A program made the translations under genes and the position numbers. The notes below the pieces were generated by a model. It was not told where the DNA came from. It did not search any database and saw only the letters and a list, made by a program, of their open reading frames with translations. 64,000 nt of DNA, from the NCBI RefSeq assembly GCF_000764225.1, contig NZ_JQED01000056.1:124001-188000 (forward strand), in the 5' to 3' direction. Shown here in pieces: positions 32,992 to 42,027 of this stretch. Source of the DNA: Colwellia psychrerythraea. Its GTDB lineage: Bacteria; Pseudomonadota; Gammaproteobacteria; Enterobacterales; Alteromonadaceae. Each line of letters begins with the position of its first letter. Positions within the stretch are counted from its first letter, which is position 1.

Positions 32992-35292
32992 TTACTTAGC
33001 TTTTTTTCTATCAGAAAATTGATTGTCAGAAAAACGTGTTAAGCCTCTTTTATGGACTGGTGTTTTCTTTCTTTTACCATTATGTCCTGATCTCGCTTTA
33101 TTTTGACCTGGACTTGTTTTAAAGCCTTGTGAATTATTTTTGCCTTGCCTGTCTTTATTGGCTAATTGTTGTTCACCACGAGTTTCTCTCGGCACAAGGC
33201 AATTCGGTGCAGAGCCAATAAGTTTAGTGAGTCCCATTTTAGTCAAGGCTTGGCGAATTTGAGGCCAATTTACTGGATCGTGATAACGTAGTATTGCTTT
33301 GTGTAAACGTCGCTGAATAGTTCCTTTTGGTACGTTAATTTTACCGTCTATTTTGGCTAAATTTTTACTGGTTACATTGCGTAAGGAATTAAGCTCAGTG
33401 TGATATAGCGTGGTAGCATTTGCTAAAGGCGAAGGGTAAAAATTTTGTACCTGATCTAACTTAAAGTTATTTCCTTTAAGCCAAAGCGCTAAGTTAACCA
33501 TGTCTTTATCGGTTGTGCCAGGATGTGCAGAGATGAAATAGGGGATCAAATATTGCTTTTTGCCAGCAACTTTAGAGTAATGATCAAACATTTCTTTGAA
33601 TTTATCATAACTGCCCATACCAGGCTTCATCATGTTATCTAAAGGGCCTTGCTCGGTATGCTCAGGGGCAATTTTTAAATAGCCACCAACATGATGGGTT
33701 GCTAATTCTTGCACATATTCTGGATGCTCTATTGCTAAATCATAACGGACACCTGAAGCAATTAATATTTTCTTAATGCCTTTGACCTTGCGTGCTTTAC
33801 GGTATAACTCTATTGTTGGCGTGTGATCTGTATCTAAATGGCCACAAATTGTTGGCCAAACACATGAAGGTTTTCTACAGGTTGCTTCAGCTTTTTCACT
33901 TTTACAGTTAAGTTGATACATATTGGCCGTTGGACCACCAAGATCTGAAATCACGCCAGTAAAGCCGGGCACTTTATCTTTAATGTCTTCAATCTCATTA
34001 ATGATAGACTCATGGGAGCGACTCTGAATAATGCGTCCTTCATGCTCGGTAATTGAACAGAAAGTACAGCCACCAAAACAGCCACGCATTATGTTAATCG
34101 ACGTTTTTATCATGTCATAAGCCGGTATTTTCGCTTTACCGTAACTCGGGTGGGGCACGCGTTTGTACTCCAAACCAAATACCCCATCCATTTCTTCAGT
34201 CGATAGAGGTTTAGCAGGTGGGTTTAACCATATCAAACGAGTTCCATGGCTCTGTACTAAGGGCTTTGCAGAAGTAGGATTTACTTCTTGATGGAATATA
34301 CGTGATGCATGGGCATAGAGTACTTTATTATCTTTTACTTGCTCAAAAGTAGGTAAGTTAATGTAAGTGGTTTGCCAAGGTTTAGCCTTCTTATCCCAAG
34401 TTTTATTTCGATAATCAGCAATTTCAATAGCTTGTGCCGTTTTAGTGATATCATTATTAAATGCAGTATTTTCTGTTTGCGGTTCATTATCACTACATGT
34501 CGTGGGTGTGATTTCTTCATAAGGGCTAGGAATGGGATCAATTTTACCCGGTCTATCAATATCCCGAGAATCAATACCTTGCCAACCAGGAAGGGCTTGA
34601 TTGGTTAAGAATGCACTGCCTCTAACGTCAGTTATATTTTTAACATCTTCACCTCGGGCGATACGATGAGCAATTTCAACTAACGGGCGTTCGGCATTGC
34701 CAAATACTAACAAATCTGCTTTTGAATCAAATAAAACAGAGCGACGTACCTTATCTGACCAATAATCATAATGCGCAATTCTACGTAAACTTGCTTCTAT
34801 ACCACCAATTATGACTGGTACACCTTTAAAGGCTTCTTTACAGCGTTGGGTGTATGCTGTTACGGCACGGTCGGGGCGTTTACCACCCTCATCGTTTGGC
34901 GTATAGGCATCGTCATGACGCATTCTGCGCTCTGCGGTGTACCGGTTGATCATGGAATCCATGTTACCGGCGGTAACACCAAAAAATAAATTAGGTTTTC
35001 CTAATTCCATAAAGGCGTCTTTTGAATGCCATGCCGGTTGTGAAATAATACCAACTCTGAAGCCTTGTGCTTCAAGCATACGACCGATAATAGCCATGCC
35101 AAAACTTGGGTGATCAACATAAGCATCACCGGTGACAATAATAATGTCACAACTATCCCAACCGAGAATATCCATTTCTTTGCGAGACATAGGTAAGAAA
35201 GGTGCTGTGCCGTAACACTCAGCCCAGTATTTTGGATAATCAAACAATCCCTGTTGAGTTTTTGAAATTACTTGTTTTTTTACTGAAGTCAT
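32992..35292 (-). CDS. ygiQ: YgiQ family radical SAM protein
   Basis: A 766-residue protein with the YgiQ layout: an N-terminal region beginning Phe-Asp-Tyr-Pro-Lys-Tyr-Trp-Ala-Glu-Cys-Tyr-Gly-Thr-Ala-Pro-Phe-Leu-Pro-Met, a radical SAM core with Cys-Phe-Gly-Gly-Cys-Thr-Phe-Cys (Cys-x3-Cys-x2-Cys for the 4Fe-4S cluster), and a Lys/Arg-rich disordered tail. The biochemical substrate of YgiQ is not established. GGTGAT lies just before the ATG. No neighbour shares its transcript. Confidence 0.93.
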   Translation of the reverse strand: MTSVKKQVISKTQQGLFDYPKYWAECYGTAPFLPMSRKEMDILGWDSCDIIIVTGDAYVDHPSFGMAIIGRMLEAQGFRVGIISQPAWHSKDAFMELGKPNLFFGVTAGNMDSMINRYTAERRMRHDDAYTPNDEGGKRPDRAVTAYTQRCKEAFKGVPVIIGGIEASLRRIAHYDYWSDKVRRSVLFDSKADLLVFGNAERPLVEIAHRIARGEDVKNITDVRGSAFLTNQALPGWQGIDSRDIDRPGKIDPIPSPYEEITPTTCSDNEPQTENTAFNNDITKTAQAIEIADYRNKTWDKKAKPWQTTYINLPTFEQVKDNKVLYAHASRIFHQEVNPTSAKPLVQSHGTRLIWLNPPAKPLSTEEMDGVFGLEYKRVPHPSYGKAKIPAYDMIKTSINIMRGCFGGCTFCSITEHEGRIIQSRSHESIINEIEDIKDKVPGFTGVISDLGGPTANMYQLNCKSEKAEATCRKPSCVWPTICGHLDTDHTPTIELYRKARKVKGIKKILIASGVRYDLAIEHPEYVQELATHHVGGYLKIAPEHTEQGPLDNMMKPGMGSYDKFKEMFDHYSKVAGKKQYLIPYFISAHPGTTDKDMVNLALWLKGNNFKLDQVQNFYPSPLANATTLYHTELNSLRNVTSKNLAKIDGKINVPKGTIQRRLHKAILRYHDPVNWPQIRQALTKMGLTKLIGSAPNCLVPRETRGEQQLANKDRQGKNNSQGFKTSPGQNKARSGHNGKRKKTPVHKRGLTRFSDNQFSDRKKAK

Positions 35293-35559
35293 ATCACCTT
35301 CCCATTGGGGTTATCCGATGCTAAATCATCGTACCGCGTCAGCGGGCGCGGGATTATATCAGATAATCTAGATGATTCTCAATTATATCTGTCTATTTTT
35401 TAAACGACATCAGAGAGGTTATTTATAAATAAAGATTGTATATTGTTTACAATCTTTATTTCATTTGTTTTAATCGCAGTGAACTCAAATTCCACGTAAC
35501 CCTTACAATAATTAAAAAGATGAATAAACCATAGTGCTAATCGCATTTCTGAGGAAAAT

Positions 35560-37461
35560 ATGAATAAGAATCTAAAAAGCAGCTTGTTGGCTAGTGCAGT
35601 CATTGCCGCATTAGGCTTGACCGCATGTAATGATACTACAACTGATGTGACGGAAACGAAAACAACTGCTACTCCAACAATTACGGCCCCTAAAGAAGTG
35701 CTTAGTTCAAAACAACAATTAGCTGCATTATATCAGCAAGCTAAGCAAAGCCTTTTTAAACGAAGAGCTTTGTCTGCAACCATGTATGGTTTATCTAAAA
35801 AAGATGTCGGTAAAGTTATTAGTGGCGACATGGAGTTTTTCAGTCCGGATGATGAAAAGCAATTGAGAGCTGAGTTATTATCAATATCTAATAAAATTGC
35901 CAGTATTAAATTAGCAAATGAAGATATAACAGCCAGAAATAATCAACAAGTTATGGCAGGAATTACGCGTTATTTTGCTGGAGATCCCAGTTTTAGCATT
36001 GGTTATATTGATACCTGGATGGGACTTTCCCCGTTTATTGTTAATCAAATTAATGGTCCATTAATAGATATTCCAAGGGTGATGCAAAATGATCAGCCTA
36101 TTACTACAGAACAAGAGGCATTAGATTACATCACACGTTTAGCTCAGTTTGATAAACTAGCTGCGACAATTATTGAAAAACAAACTGCTGATGCCGCTCA
36201 AAACTGGCTACCTTCAAAAGTAACCTTACAAGGGGCGATTAAATACTTAAAAGGCTTTACTAGTGTATCAGCAGAACTACATCCCTTTGTGAGTGTATTT
36301 CGTGAGAAAATTGAAAAAGTTAAGTCACTTACAGCAGAACAAAAACAGTCTTTAATCACCCAAGTCATCGATAACGTAAGTCAAATAGTATATCCAGCCT
36401 ATCAATCAGTAGAAAAATCAAGTGCAGAACTCTTGAGTAAAGCACGCTCTGAATCCGGTATCTGGGCACAGCCAAATGGTGGTGCTTATTATCAAGATGC
36501 TATTAAGCAGCTAGGGGATAGCGAATTATCACCAAGTGAAATTCATCAAATTGGTTTGGATGAAGTAGCGCGTATTAGTAACGCTATGAATGACATTTTG
36601 CAAAAGCAGGGTTATAAAAAGGGCTCTGTGGGTGAACGTATGGTGGCATTAAATGAAGAACCACGATTTTTATATGAAGATTCAACAGCTGGACGTGAAG
36701 AATTACTTAACGATATTAATGGCTATATCGCTGAGATAACCACAAAAATGGCGCCAGTGTTTAAAACGACGCCGAGTTACCAGGTTGAAGTAAAATCTTT
36801 TCCGGTAGAGGTGCAAGATGGTGCTCCAGGAGGACAATATACATCACCTGCTGTTGATGGCAGTAAACCTGGTATTTATTGGATTAATTTAAGAGATATG
36901 AAAGCTAATCCTAAGTTTGGCTTGAAAACGCTAACTTATCATGAAGCAAATCCGGGACATCACTGGCAAATTGCATTGAACTTAGATCAAGCTGAACTTC
37001 CTTTTTTACGCAGAATAGCACCTTATAACGCATATGCTGAAGGTTGGGCCTTGTATTCAGAACAAGTTGCGTATGAATTAGGCATGTATGAAGATGACCC
37101 TTTTGGTGATTTAGGTCGCTTACAAGCGGAGCTGTTTAGAGCAGTGCGTTTAGTGGTTGATACCGGATTGCATGATAAACGCTGGACTCGTGAGCAAGCC
37201 ATCAGTTATATGTCAGAGCAAACGGGTACAGCTGAATCTGATGTTGTGGCAGAGATAGAACGTTATATGGCATGGCCGGGCCAAGCACTTGGCTATAAAC
37301 TTGGTATGCTAAAAATATTAAGTTTAAGAGAACAAGCCAAAGCTCGTTTAGGTGATAAGTTTGATTTGGCTGAATTTCATGATGTGGTGCTTCTAAATGG
37401 TGCGGTGCCTATGGCAGTGTTAACGCGTAATGTAAATCATTGGCTAGATAATAAGTCTTAA
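35560..37461 (+). CDS. DUF885 family lipoprotein, probable zinc metallopeptidase
   Basis: A 633-residue lipoprotein: lipobox Leu-Thr-Ala-Cys at about residue 23, a Thr-rich linker, then a DUF885 domain. The metal motif is His-Glu-Ala-Asn-Pro-Gly-His-His (His461, Glu462) and about 30 residues on Tyr-Ala-Glu-Gly-Trp-Ala-Leu-Tyr-Ser-Glu gives a likely further ligand. The fold is related to M3/M32-like helical metallopeptidases. Relatives are annotated as carboxypeptidase- or dipeptidase-like, but the substrate is unproven. GAGGAAAAT precedes the ATG. It is followed by a strong terminator. Confidence 0.88.
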   Translation: MNKNLKSSLLASAVIAALGLTACNDTTTDVTETKTTATPTITAPKEVLSSKQQLAALYQQAKQSLFKRRALSATMYGLSKKDVGKVISGDMEFFSPDDEKQLRAELLSISNKIASIKLANEDITARNNQQVMAGITRYFAGDPSFSIGYIDTWMGLSPFIVNQINGPLIDIPRVMQNDQPITTEQEALDYITRLAQFDKLAATIIEKQTADAAQNWLPSKVTLQGAIKYLKGFTSVSAELHPFVSVFREKIEKVKSLTAEQKQSLITQVIDNVSQIVYPAYQSVEKSSAELLSKARSESGIWAQPNGGAYYQDAIKQLGDSELSPSEIHQIGLDEVARISNAMNDILQKQGYKKGSVGERMVALNEEPRFLYEDSTAGREELLNDINGYIAEITTKMAPVFKTTPSYQVEVKSFPVEVQDGAPGGQYTSPAVDGSKPGIYWINLRDMKANPKFGLKTLTYHEANPGHHWQIALNLDQAELPFLRRIAPYNAYAEGWALYSEQVAYELGMYEDDPFGDLGRLQAELFRAVRLVVDTGLHDKRWTREQAISYMSEQTGTAESDVVAEIERYMAWPGQALGYKLGMLKILSLREQAKARLGDKFDLAEFHDVVLLNGAVPMAVLTRNVNHWLDNKS

Positions 37462-37551
37462 CAGTCTTTGATAAATATTTGTCATATAAAGAAAACCAAA
37501 AGCTAAATCATCAAGCCATGGTTTTATGGCTACGACTAGTCTTAAAATAAT

Positions 37552-37585
37552 AAAGCCGTATTGTTAATCACAATACGGCTTTTTT
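37552..37585. terminator. Bidirectional intrinsic terminator
   Basis: AAAGCCGTATTGT (37552-37564) pairs perfectly with ACAATACGGCTTT (37570-37582), with a T-run on the plus strand and a T-rich tail on the minus strand. It serves the convergent DUF885 and sulA genes. Confidence 0.9.
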
Positions 37586-37607
37586 ATTTGAAGTGACTCA
37601 ACCACGT

Positions 37608-38099
37608 TTAGTGAACTTTTGAGCTACTCAGGCCGGTTGCATTTGTGCGATTATTTTTAAGTAAGAGGCAGTGGGTTTCACCTAAACGAGCACAATTATC
37701 AAGTTCAGCCATTTCGTCAACAGCAAAGGAAGCATTTGATAGAATAACTGCTGAGCAATTTCCACGACACAACACGTTTTTTATTTGTTCAATATCTAAG
37801 TGAGCTGATTTTGAATTGAGCAGGTTATTTACTTTATTTTTACCTTTAAAGCTAACACACAGCACCTTTGAAATATCAACGCCATGGGTAAGTGCTAGCT
37901 GCTCAATAGATGATTCTTCGGGGTTGATAAAAAGCAGCCATTTTTTTTCTTGATTATGTTGCTGGCAAATATTTACATAATGTGAAGACAATTCCTGATG
38001 GTTATCGACATTGGCTAGCTTTAAACAAGCTTGCACTGCAAGGGGAGTACTCGTGGCATTATTAATACTCGGGTTAATACTTGTATTGGTTGTGATCAT
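37608..38099 (-). CDS. sulA: SOS cell division inhibitor SulA-like
   Basis: A 163-residue protein. From residue 53 it follows the SulA pattern: Lys-Trp-Leu-Leu-Phe-Ile-Asn-Pro-Glu-Glu, Gly-Val-Asp-Ile-Ser-Lys-Val-Leu, 'Gly-Asn-Cys-Ser-Ala-Val-Ile-Leu-Ser', and the C-terminal Gly-Leu-Ser-Ser-Ser-Lys-Val-His, which resembles the end of E. coli SulA. SulA blocks FtsZ polymerisation after DNA damage. The N-terminal 50 residues are variable and Asn/Ser-rich. A near-consensus LexA box lies 36-55 bases before the start, which strongly supports the call. Sequence similarity to E. coli is moderate. Confidence 0.83.
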   Translation of the reverse strand: MITTNTSINPSINNATSTPLAVQACLKLANVDNHQELSSHYVNICQQHNQEKKWLLFINPEESSIEQLALTHGVDISKVLCVSFKGKNKVNNLLNSKSAHLDIEQIKNVLCRGNCSAVILSNASFAVDEMAELDNCARLGETHCLLLKNNRTNATGLSSSKVH

Positions 38100-38134
38100 A
38101 GTGATGCCTCGTGCTAAGTCGTGTTATATAACTA

Positions 38135-38154
38135 TACTGTATAGATGTACAGTA
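38135..38154 (-). promoter_or_regulatory. LexA binding site (SOS box) of sulA
   Basis: TACTGTATAGATGTACAGTA matches the gammaproteobacterial consensus core CTGT-N8-ACAG exactly, with TA flanks on both sides and an AT-rich centre. It overlaps the expected promoter of the leftward sulA gene. Confidence 0.9.
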
Positions 38155-38593
38155 TACGGTATTTGGTGACTATTCAAGCATTTTTTGTTTTTTATGAGCA
38201 AAAGCTGTTTAACCATATGAAAAGGCAATTACAAATAAGCAGTCGCAGTCTGCTCGCTATATAGTGGTATTTAGGTTCCGAGTGATATGCAAAAAAACTA
38301 GCTCAGAAATGGCCGATAAGTGGTCATGCGTTGTTATTAATTTTGACATCTAAATGACTGTTATCATTAAAAGAGGACTTGGCCGTACATGTTTAACAAA
38401 GCGATAGAAATACGTCATTTGAAGTGCTTTAGGTATGAAAAGTTACGGGCAAGTTTGGGTAATTACTATTAAATGGTCTAAGTGGAAGTTGTTTTGTTGA
38501 GTTAAATAGCACAGTTGAGAAAACCTAGTGGAATAAGGTTTGGCTGAGCGAAAGATTTAGAAGAGGATTATCGAGGAAATGCTTTAGCAAGCA

Positions 38594-38630
38594 TTAGCCC
38601 TAAATAGGCCTTTGACTTATTTAGGGCTAA
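38594..38630. other. Strong perfect hairpin in a 620-base gap
   Basis: TTAGCCCTAAATA (38594-38606) and TATTTAGGGCTAA (38618-38630) are perfectly complementary around an 11-base loop, with no T-run on either strand. Apart from this and the LexA box, the gap 38100-38719 shows no credible gene; it could hold an unrecognised RNA or an old repeat. Confidence 0.45.
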
Positions 38631-38719
38631 GAAAATATAGGATATAGAAACTATGTAGTTTTATTTCGGCTGTAGTGAATGAATTATCTGCTAGATCAAG
38701 CTGTGGCTAAGAGGGCAGA

Positions 38720-39475
38720 TTATTTCAACTCAAGAGTTGATAATTGAGCTTCAAACTGTTCAGAGCCTCCTTTTACTTGATAGAGCTTTACTAACAAGTA
38801 ATTTAACTCTGGCGCAAACCAAGCATAAGTGATGCGTTTTTTCTCAACAATTTCACGCTTTAATCGAATAGTTTTGACTAAACCATAGGGGAGAATTAGC
38901 TCTTCTTTACCATCATATTGATATTGATAATTTTTAATAGAACCCTTTGTACTAATAACTGGATATATAAAACGTTTCTGCTCTGGATTGTTAATCAAAT
39001 CAATGCGATTTTGTAGATGATAACTCAACTTATCTAGTAAACCATCGGTAAAGTCGAGTGATATCTTTTTATCTTTCTTCAGATCTGTAGCCGTTTTTCC
39101 TGCTAAATCATATTGCCATTGATAGTACTTATCACGACCAGTACCTTCACGCTGATAGTCATAATGAAAAGGTATTACTTGGTTATTTTTGATATCAACA
39201 ATGGCCGTTTCACTTCGAGTATCAGAAAAAATTAACCAACTGATATCTGTTTCATAATGGTATTTAATTTTACCATCATCAAGGTAACTTAACTCTCTGA
39301 TAGCTTCTCCTACAGGATCTGATTTTCGTAACAGTGTGTAAGTCGCCCGAAAAGCAGGAATAGTTTCAGCAAATGAGTTTTGCTGCTGGGCTACAGATTT
39401 AGGTGATATTTCAACATCAGTAGCATAAGCCAACATAGGCATTAATAAAAAGAGTATGGGGAGAAGTTTTTGCAT
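38720..39475 (-). CDS. DUF3108 family exported protein
   Basis: A 251-residue protein from ATG 39475 (an ATG at 39538 adds 21 residues ahead of the signal peptide). The signal peptide is Met-Gln-Lys-Leu-Leu-Pro-Ile-Leu-Phe-Leu-Leu ending Ala-Tyr-Ala. The mature part shows the DUF3108 course: Phe-Arg-Ala-Thr-Tyr-Thr-Leu near the start, Arg-Glu-Leu-Ser-Tyr-Leu-Asp-Asp-Gly-Lys, Tyr-Asp-Tyr-Gln-Arg-Glu-Gly, Leu-Asp-Phe-Thr-Asp-Gly-Leu-Leu-Asp, and Thr-Tyr-Ala-Trp-Phe-Ala-Pro-Glu-Leu-Asn-Tyr-Leu near the end. It is a predicted periplasmic protein of unknown function. In many gammaproteobacteria such a gene sits beside purN, as here (192 bases after it). Confidence 0.82.
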   Translation of the reverse strand: MQKLLPILFLLMPMLAYATDVEISPKSVAQQQNSFAETIPAFRATYTLLRKSDPVGEAIRELSYLDDGKIKYHYETDISWLIFSDTRSETAIVDIKNNQVIPFHYDYQREGTGRDKYYQWQYDLAGKTATDLKKDKKISLDFTDGLLDKLSYHLQNRIDLINNPEQKRFIYPVISTKGSIKNYQYQYDGKEELILPYGLVKTIRLKREIVEKKRITYAWFAPELNYLLVKLYQVKGGSEQFEAQLSTLELK

Positions 39476-39666
39476 TAAACAGTCCAGAAGCGATGAGTAT
39501 ACTTTTATACTAACAGCTTCTGTCCTAGAGGAGAGCAATAATTTGGTAATTATTTGTTGTGCCAGTTATTGGATTATCGTTTAAAACACTTGAAGCATTT
39601 TTCATACAATTTGTAGCCGTAAGGTTATCATGCTTCACACTGGTTTTATGTTCTCAAAGAAACAGA

Positions 39667-40308
39667 TTAGTCAGCCGCATAACCTGAAATAGGTAGGACG
39701 TGACCATCGAGCACTGCATTGTCACCTTGCATTATAAGTCGTTGCTCAGCAAACCATTTTACTACCAATGGATAAATACGATGTTCTTGCTCGTGAACTC
39801 TCGCAGCTAAATCGTCACTAGTATCGCCTTCAAAAACGGGGACTTTAGCTTGAAGAATTACTGGACCGCCGTCTAACTCTTCGGTGACAAAATGTACGCT
39901 AACACCGTGAACTTCATCACCTGCATCAATAGCACGTTGGTGTGTATTTAAGCCTTGATATTTAGGCAATAGCGAAGGATGAATGTTTATCAGTTTCCCC
40001 TGGAAATGTTGAACAAACTTAGGGGTAAGAATGCGCATAAAGCCCGCTAATACAATTAAGTCTGCATCAAAACAGTCAATTTTTTTGATAAGTGCTTGGT
40101 CGTAATCTTCACGACTAGCAAAATCCTTATGAGAAAGGGTCACGGCATTAATGTCAGAATTTTGAGCGCGGGTTAGGCCATAAGCGTCGGCTTTATTTGA
40201 AATGACTCCAACGACTTCTGCGGGATAATTGCTGTCAGTGCAGGCATCAATAATGGCTTGTAAGTTAGTGCCACTGCCAGAAATCAATACTACTATTTTG
40301 CTCGACAT
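39667..40308 (-). CDS. purN: Phosphoribosylglycinamide formyltransferase (GAR transformylase)
   Basis: A 213-residue enzyme that transfers a formyl group from 10-formyltetrahydrofolate to GAR, the third step of purine synthesis. Ile-Ser-Gly-Ser-Gly-Thr-Asn-Leu-Gln-Ala opens the substrate-binding domain; the catalytic Asn-His and Asp are in Leu-Ile-Asn-Ile-His-Pro-Ser-Leu-Leu-Pro and Gly-Val-Ser-Val-His-Phe-Val-Thr-Glu-Glu-Leu-Asp-Gly-Gly. I chose ATG 40308 (AGGAAAA upstream, family length); the start at 40356 adds 16 residues. It follows purM with a terminator-like hairpin between them. Confidence 0.95.
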   Translation of the reverse strand: MSSKIVVLISGSGTNLQAIIDACTDSNYPAEVVGVISNKADAYGLTRAQNSDINAVTLSHKDFASREDYDQALIKKIDCFDADLIVLAGFMRILTPKFVQHFQGKLINIHPSLLPKYQGLNTHQRAIDAGDEVHGVSVHFVTEELDGGPVILQAKVPVFEGDTSDDLAARVHEQEHRIYPLVVKWFAEQRLIMQGDNAVLDGHVLPISGYAAD

Positions 40309-40361
40309 ATATTTTCCTACTTTACTTAATAAAAGGTTAAAAAGGATTGATAACATTGTAA

Positions 40362-40392
40362 TAAATAAAAGGGGCTATTAAATAGCCCCTTT
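40362..40392 (-). terminator. Intrinsic terminator between purM and purN
   Basis: On the minus strand AAAGGGGCTATT (40392-40381) pairs with AATAGCCCCTTT (40379-40368), followed by TATTTATTAC. It would limit read-through from purM into purN, so purN may rely on partial read-through or its own promoter. Confidence 0.75.
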
Positions 40393-40427
40393 AAAATATA
40401 CTTAATTTGGTTTAGTAAACTCGTTGT

Positions 40428-41468
40428 TTATGCAAAAACAACTTGTTCTTCACCCTCAGCCATATCTGCGATAGTACCAATATGCCAAGCCTTTTCACCA
40501 TGGGCCGTTAGCACTTCAATACTGTGTGCTACTTTGTCAGCAGGTACAACGATAATCATGCCAACACCACAATTAAAGGTACGGTACATCTCATGTTCAG
40601 TGATGTTCCCTTTTTCTTTTAACCAGTTAAAGATACTTGGCCACTCCCAGCTATCACCTTTAATTACAGCTTGAGCCGTTTCAGGTAATACGCGAGGGAT
40701 GTTCTCCCAGAAACCACCACCGGTGATATGAGAAAGTGCATGAACATCGACATCTTTTAATAACTCAAGCACAGACTTTACATAAATCTTTGTTGGCTCA
40801 AGTAAATGATCAGCGATTTTCTTACCTTCAAGTAATTCATTAGTATCAGTGTTGTTTACTTCTAACACTTTACGAATTAATGAAAAACCATTTGAGTGAG
40901 GGCCCGAAGCACCAAGAGCAATCAGTTGATCGCCTGCAGCAACATTAGTACCGTCAATTAGGCGAGATTTTTCAGCCACACCAACACAAAAACCAGCGAT
41001 ATCGTAATCACCTTTGTGGTACATGCCTGGCATTTCGGCAGTTTCACCACCAACAAGAGCACAGCCTGATTGAATACAACCTTCAGCGATACCTTCAACG
41101 ACCGATGAAGCAACTGCAACATCAAGTTTGTCTGTAGCATAATAGTCGAGGAAGAATAATGGCTCAGCACCTTGAACAATCAAGTCATTAACACACATTG
41201 CGACTAAATCGATACCAACAGTATCGTGCTTAGCTAAATCAATAGCTAAACGTAATTTAGTACCTACACCGTCGGTACCTGCAACTAGCACAGGTTCTTT
41301 ATAACCTGTAGGTAATTGACATACCGAACCAAAACCACCTAAACCACCCATAACTTCTGGGCGTGTTGTGCGTTTTACTGCACCTTTAATGTTTTCAACA
41401 AGGGCATTACCAGCATCAATATCAACACCAGCATCTTTATAGCTTAACGACTGTTTTTGTTCGCTCAC
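40428..41468 (-). CDS. purM: Phosphoribosylformylglycinamidine cyclo-ligase (AIR synthetase)
   Basis: A 346-residue enzyme (E. coli 345) that closes the imidazole ring of AIR, step five of purine synthesis. It shows Ser-Tyr-Lys-Asp-Ala-Gly-Val-Asp-Ile-Asp-Ala-Gly-Asn at the N-terminus, Gly-Thr-Asp-Gly-Val-Gly-Thr-Lys, Gly-Gly-Glu-Thr-Ala-Glu-Met-Pro-Gly-Met and His-Ile-Thr-Gly-Gly-Gly. It is the first gene of a purM-purN pair, as in E. coli. Confidence 0.97.
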   Translation of the reverse strand: MSEQKQSLSYKDAGVDIDAGNALVENIKGAVKRTTRPEVMGGLGGFGSVCQLPTGYKEPVLVAGTDGVGTKLRLAIDLAKHDTVGIDLVAMCVNDLIVQGAEPLFFLDYYATDKLDVAVASSVVEGIAEGCIQSGCALVGGETAEMPGMYHKGDYDIAGFCVGVAEKSRLIDGTNVAAGDQLIALGASGPHSNGFSLIRKVLEVNNTDTNELLEGKKIADHLLEPTKIYVKSVLELLKDVDVHALSHITGGGFWENIPRVLPETAQAVIKGDSWEWPSIFNWLKEKGNITEHEMYRTFNCGVGMIIVVPADKVAHSIEVLTAHGEKAWHIGTIADMAEGEEQVVFA

Positions 41469-41508
41469 GGGAAACCTCAGAAATTACCGACAGTATTTTA
41501 AGGGCCGT

Positions 41509-41537
41509 ATTCTACCAGCGCAAAGACTCATACTCAA
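41509..41537 (-). promoter_or_regulatory. Likely sigma-70 promoter of purM
   Basis: On the minus strand TTGAGT (41537-41532), 17 bases, then TAGAAT (41514-41509, 5 of 6 matches), about 40 bases before the purM start. I see no convincing PurR operator next to it. Confidence 0.55.
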
Positions 41538-42027
41538 GACGATAAACAGTATCTTCGACTTGTTTTATTTTATTGTTGTCTTTCCAAAGAACTGATACGA
41601 AACCTTTTAGTATCTAATTAGTTCGAGTGAATGGGCTTTGAGGTAAGGAAGTCATTGATGACATCAATTATTTAGAAGAATATGCTCAGCATAATTAGAC
41701 TTGCATCATCCCGTTAGTTTGTCTCTTCTTATTAGATGAAAATAACGTATTTCTATTTTTCATCGTTGTTATGTTAGGCAAGCCATGGCATGCGACTCTT
41801 AAAAACCGATCTTTATATTTTATTTACTAATGAAATATTGCAACAAAGTTATAGGGAAATGGAGCTGCACGATAAGCAGTCGATGCTTTTCTGTACGAGT
41901 CTTACTGCCTTGACTAGGAAATAAAGTGCATAGAACGGCTATTATGAATATTTGCGAGTATTAATTGCTGTCAATGTGGTAAGATAATACATATAAAATC
42001 ATAGAGTTTTTAAAATTTTTAGTCGAT
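41538..42027. other. Divergent intergenic region between purM and the DUF2066 gene
   Basis: No credible ORF or RNA gene. AT-rich stretches near 41985-42005 (TAATACATATAAAAT) probably include the promoter of the DUF2066-hda pair. Confidence 0.35.
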
